From Amoebophrya sp. A120 (lineage: Eukaryota; Sar; Dinophyceae; Syndiniales; Amoebophryaceae), in contig CAJINV010000002.1 of NCBI GenBank assembly GCA_905178155.1, positions 3,231,515 to 3,295,514 on the forward strand: 64,000 nt of DNA, in the 5' to 3' direction. Below, one piece after another: positions 58,801-64,000 of the stretch. The translations under genes were made by a program, and so were the position numbers. Below the pieces are notes generated by a model. That model was not told where the DNA came from and searched no databases. It worked only from the letters and a program-made list of their open reading frames with translations. How positions within the stretch are numbered: the first letter of the stretch is position 1; every line of letters begins with the position of its first letter.

Positions 58801-61800
58801 GGAGCGAAAATTGATTGAAGTTTCGTATCTCGTGAATTACAACGAATTGGAGGGAATCCGGCAGAACAATCATCTCCATTCCTTCTGGCTCTACCCCACG
58901 ATTTGGGTCCAAAACCACTTCAACATCGTTCTAGACCAACTGGAACTCTACCAATCCGTGCAGAAAACGTCGGAACTTTTCTTCGAAGGTATCCTCAGTG
59001 AATTTCCCGTACCCGACTAAAAAATGCGGCTTCAGCATGACAAAACTTGCCTCCGATCCTAGTTAGAGCATTGCAAGTGTTCTTACACTGCAAGTTGGCA
59101 AAATTTGTGATGCCTTTTGTACGTCGTGCCCGGGAAATTTGTATTGCATAGAGGGGAGCGATAGCCTACTAGCAAACCGGATCCCCAAGTCGGAAGTTAT
59201 GGCGCACAACGAGAACCACTTGCTCGCTTTGGAGATTTTTCAGTTCATGATGGGGGCAGATAAAGGGAGTTCTATGCGGGGGGAACACATGATGCACCAG
59301 CAGGAGCAGGAGGAACCCCATGATAATAGAGAAGCTTCTTCAACATCAACAGCGATCACTTCTGTTGGCGAGGTTCACTCCATGTTCCATTTACTCACAA
59401 AAGACCACAGCGCGACACTAGGGAACAAACAGTTGAAAATCACGCACAAATCTTGGTCGAGCTTTGGCACGATGGAGAAGATCTACGGTGGGTTCGTCGA
59501 GTGGATGGCGGCGCAGCATCAACAGCAGAAAGTTGTACTAGCGGACCCAAATCTGCACTCTCAATCGTCAGCAACGAAGGATTTTACCGTTTTCCATCTG
59601 TTTTATCAAGGGATTTCTGAGGGGTGGAGGAGGCGTTTCATGCTCCCGGAAGAAACGGCGAGAGGCATTTGCGGGAAAAAAACGGTAAAAATTGCAGGCG
59701 GCGGAGGATCAGGATCTTCCGTAATATCAGCGACGTCCATTGCATCAGCGACCACTTGCGGCTCCCGTGCGATGACAACCGCATTGATGAATGGGATTTC
59801 GAAAATCGGCAGCACCAAAAGCAGCGCGGCCACGGCGGTGTCGATGTTGGAAGGGAAGACGAAAGGAACATCTTCAAACAAGCCCCCAGGAACTACAAGC
59901 GATAGTAACATCAACTTGAGCACAAATAATCTTGTTCCCCCCCACGAGCTCCATTTCTCCAAAGTGACGAACTTCATCGTGACCGAAATCCAGAAATTCG
60001 TTGAGCCGAAACATGCGGACATTGAGCGGAGATCGAAACTAGAACTCCTGCATTTCCGGAAGCATTTTGATTTCCAACATTTTCTCGCCTACGTCACCGG
60101 GCCGGAGTTTTTGATTGCGAGTTTAGGTCATGAGTTCAAATCGCATATGCCAGCGGAGTATGTTGTAGATGAGGAAGGGGCGTCTGGTCTTCCGGTCGCT
60201 TCTCGGACCTTGGATTTGAACAATTCTGACACTTCTACTTCCACTGGTTTACAGTACGACGTGATCACCGAGGCGATTAAAGCGACATCAGATAAAGACA
60301 TGGACAAAATCGCGGAAGCGCTGGCGTTGGAGTTAGAAAGAGAGCAGGACCGGATAGAAAAGTTGAGCCTGCTGGAAAGAAATCTAGAGCAGATCAAAGG
60401 AGAGATGGACGAGAAGGCAGTAGGAGACGAGGAGGACTCAACAGATGAACTTGGTGCCGGGAATAGCAGATCTTCTCCGACGGAAGTTGCTGACAAAGCA
60501 AGACAAAAGTTTTTAAATCCACCGGCCGCGCTCGATCTCCAAACCGCTTTGACCCAAGCACCCGCGGAGAGTTTGTCTGAGAAAACACAGCAGACGAAGG
60601 CGGGCATTATTCAGAGTTTGCTCCAGCGGAAATACGCGGTTGCGCCACGACCTGGTGTAACACCTGCTGCAGGTGGAGGTCTGGTTTTGCCTCCCATTCC
60701 GAAGTTGTTTGATGAAAGAGCTAGTTCGACGTCCACAGGTTCTGCGTCTATAGCTCGACCTCTGCCCGCGTTGCCGCCGGCTGCTGGAGCTCCTGCGGAG
60801 AATGGTGCTCCTAACGCAGGAGAAGGAGAAGGCCCTTCCGCTGCTGGCAATGTCACCGTCGCCGCACCAGGGCCACGGCTACTGAAGCCGCCCAGTCCGG
60901 AGCTTTTGGCAGAATGGAAAAAGAGGAGAGAAACTGCGGTTGCGTCGAAATTGCCTCCGCCACCGGTAGGATCTTCGAAGAATGGGGGAGGTGATCTTGC
61001 GCCGGAAATCCCCCCTTTGCCGGTCTCGCTACCTGGAGGAGGTGATGAAGAAGATTCTACTTCAAGAACTAGCGTTCTTGCGTTGCCGACAAGCAACACG
61101 ACGCGCTCCTCGAGTGGTGCAACTACTGCTGCAGAGATGGCAGCCTTCGCTTTTGAATGGGAAAAGAAGGCGGCACTGGAGTTCCAACAGGGGCAACGGG
61201 ACGAGAGTGAAGTTGGAGAGGAAGCTGCTGCAGCTTCATCGACGATGAACGTGAACAGCAGTCTTTCAACACCGGACGGGATTTTTCCGCCAGTGAACAG
61301 CAGTCTATTCAACAAAAAAGCATTAGCGTTAGCGTTTTGGCATTTGCTGGCGAAAGCCAAATTTTTTTTCATTCTAGCTAGTGACGTAGCTGTGTTCCGT
61401 TCAGACAGAACCGCGCTAACTGGAAGCAGTGGAAGCAGTCTCTTCGGCCGAGAAGCGGATCGGAGATGATACCGCCAAAGATGTGGGCGACGGCTAGGCC
61501 GTGCACATGTCTGGGGCTTCAGGGACTTCCGGCTACGCGACCTCCTGGCCATGCGGGGGGCTGGCAAGCCGTCGCTCTTGGAGTGCCTGAAGACCCGTTT
61601 TTGGCTTGCGGCCTTTGAGCCCGAGCAAGATGATCAAGCTTCCCAAAGTCTGGCATTAGCGTTTCTGTCCTCGGAGGTCATTTTGACCCCCTGAGCAGAG
61701 GCGAAATTGCATGGTCGCAAAAGAAAACGCTAATAAACTCATGATAGCGTCGGAGGAGCGTCTCTCTTCTCAGGTTCACAAAAAACGCTAATAAACTCAT

Positions 61801-64000
61801 GGTAGCGTCGGGGAGCCTCTCACGAAAGAAAAGACGCACTTTTGTAAGTTCACAACTTCCCCACGCTATCATGAGTTTATTAGCGTTTTTTGAGCCTTGG
61901 CATAAGTTTACATTTTCCGCACGCTATCAAGAGTTTATTAGCGTTTTTTTTTGCGACCGTGCAAAAGTGCAGGACTTCGGCAAGAAGTCTTTGGGTATTT
62001 TGCTGGTCCCCCCGAAGGCGCTAATGGACGCCGGGTCGGAGCTCCAACCTGCGCTCCATCAAGCTGCTGTGGCGGGTGGGGCGCTTGTTTGAATGATATT
62101 GGATAGCAATCTTTCGTCTGAACGGAAAATAGCCGACTCGACATGCAAAATCAAAAAAAAAATCGTTTGTTCGAACAAATCTCAAAATATCCCACGAAAA
62201 TAACCCATCCCCATCGTAATTGCTATTTTTTTTGCAAAAAACGCTAAAAAAAATTGAAAAAAAAACAAAAAAATTGCTACCCATGCGGAAGGGCTTCGTG
62301 GTGTTAGCTAGCACGTGACGACTATGACAGAAGCAGCCTGAGACGATTCATCTAGAAGTGTTTGCTTTGAATTAGCTAGCTCAAGGCATCCCCGGCGAAG
62401 CCGCGACAACAAAGCCACCGAAAGATGGGCGTCAGACAGGGAGACAGCGCCGGCTACGGATACGCTTTAGGGCCGTCAGGGCCGTTGGTTTGCTTGCTTT
62501 TTCCCACATCACCGTCGCCATGTCTGCTTGCCACCACATCGCGACCATAGATGAAAGCCCGTGACCTGTTTTGTCCGTCGTTTTGGCCTCAATAGGTCGG
62601 CGAAAATTACCCATCCGGACAAATTTTTGCGACTTTTGAGCTTTTCGGATTTTTTCCGCAAATATCTGTTCAAAAAACCGGAAAAAATCAGATTTTTCTT
62701 TTTTTTGGCAAATTTCTTCAAAATTCCGAAAATGCAGAAAAATCTATCACGATGGGTTATTTTCGCCGACCTGTATAGGCAAAAAAGCCTACTTTTTTCG
62801 AAAAGTGGTCCGATTTTGATTTATCTGGATGGGTTATTTTCACCCGACCTGAGTCGGGCAAAAAGTTGCTCTTTTTTTGCTTCAAAGCCGGCTTTTTTGG
62901 GAAAAAAAAACTTGGGTTTTCGGGGTATACGGGTCGGCGAAAATAACCCATCCAGATGATTTGCAAAGTTTCGCTATTTTACAAAACCCCAAAAAAGGCG
63001 AGCAAAAAGCGCGCGCCTGCCCCGACCTGAGTCCGTTGATTTGGCGATTTTTTTTCTTTCAAAAAAGTAAACACTCTGAGCGACATTTTAGCCGGACTCA
63101 GGTCGGGGCAGGCGCGAGCTTTTTGCTCGCCTTTTTTGGGTTTTTGAAAAGTCACGAAATTTTGCAAATCATCTGGATGGGTTATTTTCGCCGACCTGTA
63201 TACCCCGAAAACCCCAGTTTTTTTTTTACAAAAAAGCCGGCTTTGAAGCAAAAAAAGAGCAACTTTTTGCCCGACTCAGGTCGGGCGAAAATAACCCATC
63301 CAGATAAATCAAAATCGGGCCACTTTTCGAAAAAAGTAGGCTTTTTAGCCTATACAGGTCGGCGAAAATAACCCATCGTGATAGATTTTTGGTCGATTTT
63401 TGATTTTGGCGAAAAATTGGAATTTTTTTGAATTTCTTCGCTTGCGTCTGCCCTCAACCATTTTTGCCGGACCTCCATTTCTGGACAAGCCAGGTGACCA
63501 GTTGCGCGACCATTCCGTCGCCGCGGACGCGGCCTAATTAGGGGCCAGGGAGGCGGAGGATAGGGCGGCCGCCCTTCCGGCGCGAAGCGGGCCTGTGCGG
63601 CCCTCCCGGAGGCCGCCGGCGCGCAGGACCTTCCGCGCCGCCACCGACCACGACCAGGAGCGCGGCCGCAGACCACGAGGAAGGGCCGCGCCCTCGGGAC
63701 AGAGACATTGCTGGCGGTTCTTCCCTGAGGATGCCTGGAGCTAGCTACTTTATTCACATCATCACTAGCGATTCCTCTCAAGCCGGCTGTTCTGACTAGT
63801 TATCACGAAGCTAACTGACGCCACGACTTTTTTTTTCGCAAAAAAAAATCAGAAAAGTCGCATTTTTTTTTAATTTTTTTGTTTATTTTAATTTATTTTT
63901 TTGCACCGTAAAAATGGCAATTACGATGGGGATGGGTTATTTTCGTGGGATACAAAACGCTAACGCTAATACTTTTTTGTTGGATACAGTCTTTCAACAC
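37854..64000 (+). CDS. Giant low-complexity protein gene with 21 introners, 3' end beyond window
   Basis: First in-frame ATG is 37854 (MSAMSTTSRKTRS). Removing 21 introners leaves 18,919 nt in the window, more than 6,300 codons without a stop, still open at the right edge. The protein is Gln/Ser/Gly/Ala-rich: a poly-Ala tract near 38041-38080, Trp/Gly patches (GTDFWGWWAPTEQQ), a Gln tract near 41000-41060, and a Lys/Glu helix near 43220-43300. Coiled-coil-like regions cover 45511-47040 and 47750-47960. More ordered blocks include ETSNFIEELKWRTEFLLRYV (about 48860-48920), LLHVELLERKLIEVSYLVNY (about 58780-58840) and RKHFDFQHFLAYVTGPEFLI (about 60058-60117). I recognise no domain. A 14-codon coding repeat (VNSSLSTPDGIFPP) begins at 61251 and the last introner sits inside it. 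It could be two fused genes, but no internal stop or start context separates them. Confidence 0.72.
39020..39324. mobile_element. Introner, family F, TSD GGCGC
   Basis: GGCGC at 39015-39019 and 39325-39329. Removal joins AAAGA to ARTSSAG in frame; 305 bp. Confidence 0.92.
39729..39990. mobile_element. Introner, family A, TSD GTGGT
   Basis: GTGGT at 39724-39728 and 39991-39995. Removal joins PGGVV to HNTGAAP in frame; 262 bp. Confidence 0.93.
42171..42330. mobile_element. Introner, family H, TSD CGTCG/AGTCG with 6 extra bases
   Basis: CGTCG at 42166-42170 and AGTCG at 42331-42335. The H 3' end (TTTACTGTGGATA) stops at 42324, leaving six bases before the TSD. Removal joins KQRR to GGPKWWE in frame; 160 bp. 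Confidence 0.82.
43299..43549. mobile_element. Introner, family A, TSD GAAGC
   Basis: GAAGC at 43294-43298 and 43550-43554. Close sister of 24666-24916. Removal joins KTKEA to EKWARME in frame; 251 bp. Confidence 0.93.
45355..45505. mobile_element. Introner, family B, TSD GACCA
   Basis: GACCA at 45350-45354 and 45506-45510. Removal joins KAIDH to LTQQLAK in frame; 151 bp. Confidence 0.92.
45612..45865. mobile_element. Introner, family A, TSD GGAGG
   Basis: GGAGG at 45607-45611 and 45866-45870. Removal joins KAVEE to VTALTTE in frame; 254 bp. One of four TSDs permitting GT-AG. Confidence 0.92.
45947..46188. mobile_element. Introner, family C, TSD GCGAA/GCCAA
   Basis: GCGAA at 45942-45946 and GCCAA at 46189-46193. 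Removal joins DLEAK to KLFGEAG in frame; 242 bp. Confidence 0.88.
46429..46702. mobile_element. Introner, family A, TSD CGGAT/CGGAC
   Basis: CGGAT at 46424-46428 and CGGAC at 46703-46707. Core in the same orientation as 27782-28043. Removal joins LPGAD to IAAMFEK in frame; 274 bp. Confidence 0.88.
46750..46938. mobile_element. Introner, family B, TSD AAGAT/AAGAC
   Basis: AAGAT at 46745-46749 and AAGAC at 46939-46943. Removal joins LSQED to VDLIHGL in frame; 189 bp. Confidence 0.86.
50037..50246. mobile_element. Introner, family K, diverged TSD AGGAG/AAGAA
   Basis: Ends TATGCAAGAAAAAAACTGTG and CACAGTTTTTTTCTTGGATA. Flanking 5-mers differ at two positions. Removal joins FFEQE to RPEYVRQ in frame; 210 bp. 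Confidence 0.86.
50760..50874. mobile_element. Introner, family G, TSD GTGGA
   Basis: GTGGA at 50755-50759 and 50875-50879. Compact hairpin-like element of 115 bp. Removal joins MKELW to KKEGEKL in frame. Confidence 0.92.
50963..51140. mobile_element. Introner, family B-like, TSD CGCAC/CGCAG
   Basis: CGCAC at 50958-50962 and CGCAG at 51141-51145. Removal joins LKSVA to a His/Gln then AAMEDFI in frame; 178 bp. Confidence 0.85.
52484..52738. mobile_element. Introner, family I, TSD GCCCA
   Basis: GCCCA at 52479-52483 and 52739-52743. Second family I copy, related to 9078-9395. Removal joins KLIGP to DAGLSEM in frame; 255 bp. Confidence 0.92.
52804..52954. mobile_element. Introner, family H, TSD CGGGT
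   Basis: CGGGT at 52799-52803 and 52955-52959. Removal joins NGTAG to PDNIKGP in frame; 151 bp. Confidence 0.92.
53096..53383. mobile_element. Introner, family D, TSD AGTTC/CGTTC
   Basis: AGTTC at 53091-53095 and CGTTC at 53384-53388. Removal joins KINEV to LDEKQKI in frame; 288 bp. Confidence 0.88.
53470..53628. mobile_element. Introner, family B, poorly matched TSD
   Basis: Begins TAATACCCTGTGGAAAAG and ends TTTTGCATTTCATA. Flanks GCTCA (53465-53469) and CATAA (53629-53633) do not match well. Removal joins IVEPL to KEVSERR in frame; 159 bp. Confidence 0.8.
54556..54876. mobile_element. Introner, family L, TSD CTTGC
   Basis: CTTGC at 54551-54555 and 54877-54881. Long ends TATCAGAATGAAAAATCCCC with complement at 3'. 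Only copy seen. Removal joins SNLA to GATSSPE in frame; 321 bp. Confidence 0.92.
54978..55240. mobile_element. Introner, family A, poorly matched TSD ACCCG/GTTCG
   Basis: Flanking 5-mers at 54973-54977 and 55241-55245 differ at three positions. Removal joins QSQTR to SSSKDST in frame; 263 bp. Confidence 0.84.
55311..55563. mobile_element. Introner, family A, TSD TACTG/CACTG
   Basis: TACTG at 55306-55310 and CACTG at 55564-55568. Removal joins DSDST to AVAAPLT in frame; 253 bp. Confidence 0.88.
58990..59150. mobile_element. Introner, family H, TSD GAAGG/GAGGG
   Basis: GAAGG at 58985-58989 and GAGGG at 59151-59155. Ends TATCCTCAGTGAATTTCCCG and CGGGAAATTTGTATTGCATA. Removal joins LFFEG to SDSLLAN in frame; 161 bp. 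Confidence 0.88.
61726..61945. repeat. Four copies of a 25-bp repeat, two direct then two inverted
   Basis: Copies at 61726-61750 and 61784-61808 (forward, AACGCTAATAAACTCATG then a GTAGCGT/ATAGCGT end) and 61863-61887 and 61921-61945 (reverse). Copies differ at one base at most. Copy 1 can pair with 4 and 2 with 3, forming a stacked hairpin. Confidence 0.85.
62188..63952. mobile_element. Nested 1.8-kb element, family Q, TSD CAAAA
   Basis: CAAAA at 62183-62187 and 63953-63957. Terminal inverted repeat of about 36 bp starting TATCCCACGAAAATAACCCA. It is inserted within family P near its right end. The core AAAATAACCCATC recurs about nine times in both orientations, and the centre is a 653-bp palindrome. 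A GC-rich block lies at 63520-63700. ORFs within are products of the repeats. 1,765 bp. Confidence 0.88.
62738..63390. repeat. 653-bp near-perfect palindrome
   Basis: Arms 62738-63034 and 63094-63390 (297 bp each) are reverse complements with few mismatches, separated by a 59-nt loop. Located in the middle of the family Q element. Confidence 0.9.

Larger units (their letters stand above)
61306..63986. mobile_element. Large 2.7-kb introner-like element, family P, TSD CAGTC
   Basis: CAGTC at 61301-61305 and 63987-63991. Inverted ends TATTCAACAAAAAAGCATTA and its counterpart closing TTTTTTGTTGGATA. Removal joins PPVNSS to LST in frame at the window edge. It contains the four-copy 25-bp repeat (61726-61945), the nested family Q element (62188-63952), and an open frame of about 75 codons (to 61695; includes FRDFRLRDLLAMRGAGKPSL) whose coding status is uncertain. 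No transposase motif seen. Without the nested element it would be about 0.9 kb. Confidence 0.85.

Noticed and set aside
62561-63371. ORFs of 132 and 164 codons in the family Q element
   Set aside because: They arise from the palindrome and the repeated AAAATAACCCATC motif; the same peptides recur from both strands and show no domain.
63520-63700. GC-rich block in family Q as a possible rRNA or tRNA fragment
   Set aside because: I could not match it to any conserved rRNA segment or draw a cloverleaf.

Overview
This is a eukaryotic nuclear contig, most likely from a dinoflagellate. The gene at 22312-28744 encodes a secreted coiled-coil protein with the Tyr-Glu-Cys-Tyr-Cys signature common in dinoflagellate proteomes. 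Two housekeeping genes are recognisable: ribosomal protein eL31 and cleavage factor CFIm25. Almost every gene is crowded with short inverted-repeat introns. From what I know of the family, this resembles the introner-rich parasitic dinoflagellate Amoebophrya (Syndiniales); that placement is inference.

Layout: 1-3707 (minus strand) is a GC-rich multi-exon gene with an OTU-type cysteine protease domain that runs off the left edge. Then, all on plus: an alpha/beta hydrolase gene (about 4215-11235), an unrecognised 1,528-residue gene (12359-21666), the dinoflagellate coiled-coil gene (22312-28744), a 631-residue gene with one membrane segment (29838-32298), eL31 (33397-34583), CFIm25 (35493-37109), and a giant low-complexity gene (37854 to beyond the right edge, more than 6,300 codons in the window). 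Intergenic gaps are 0.5-1.1 kb.

The main system is the introners. I count 74 elements inserted in coding sequence in five plus-strand genes plus CFIm25. Each starts TAT (rarely TAC or TAA) and usually ends ATA, has terminal inverted repeats, and is flanked by a 5-bp target-site duplication (TSD; 47 of 74 identical by hand count, most of the rest one or two mismatches). Removing the element plus one TSD copy restores an open reading frame at every site, and the summed exons are exact multiples of three in the five genes with both ends resolved or assigned. Families are lettered by terminal repeat: A TATCAAATGCAAAAATGTCT; B TATCCTGTGCAAAAGTATCG; C TATGGCGTTCTCAAACGTTA; D TATCCTGAGTAAAAACGTCC; E TATGACAGTGCACAACTCCC; F TATGGGAGTGTCAGGATTGA; G TATCCACAGAAAAAAACCCA; H TATGCAATACAAATTTCCCG; I contains TACAATCTCAAACGTTACAA; J TATCCCACAGAAAAAAGCAG; K TATGCAAGAAAAAAACTGTG; L TATCAGAATGAAAAATCCCC; M TATCACGAGAAGAAAGTGTT; N TATCAAAAGTATACGTGTTA; O TATGGAGAGAAAAAAGTTTA; P TATTCAACAAAAAAGCATTA (2.7 kb); Q TATCCCACGAAAATAACCCA (1.8 kb, nested in P). 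Four conventional GT-AG introns coexist with them.

No transposase gene is visible, so the elements here look non-autonomous. Exon boundaries given below assume the left TSD copy is kept; the true splice point can shift by up to 5 nt without changing the spliced product where the copies are identical.
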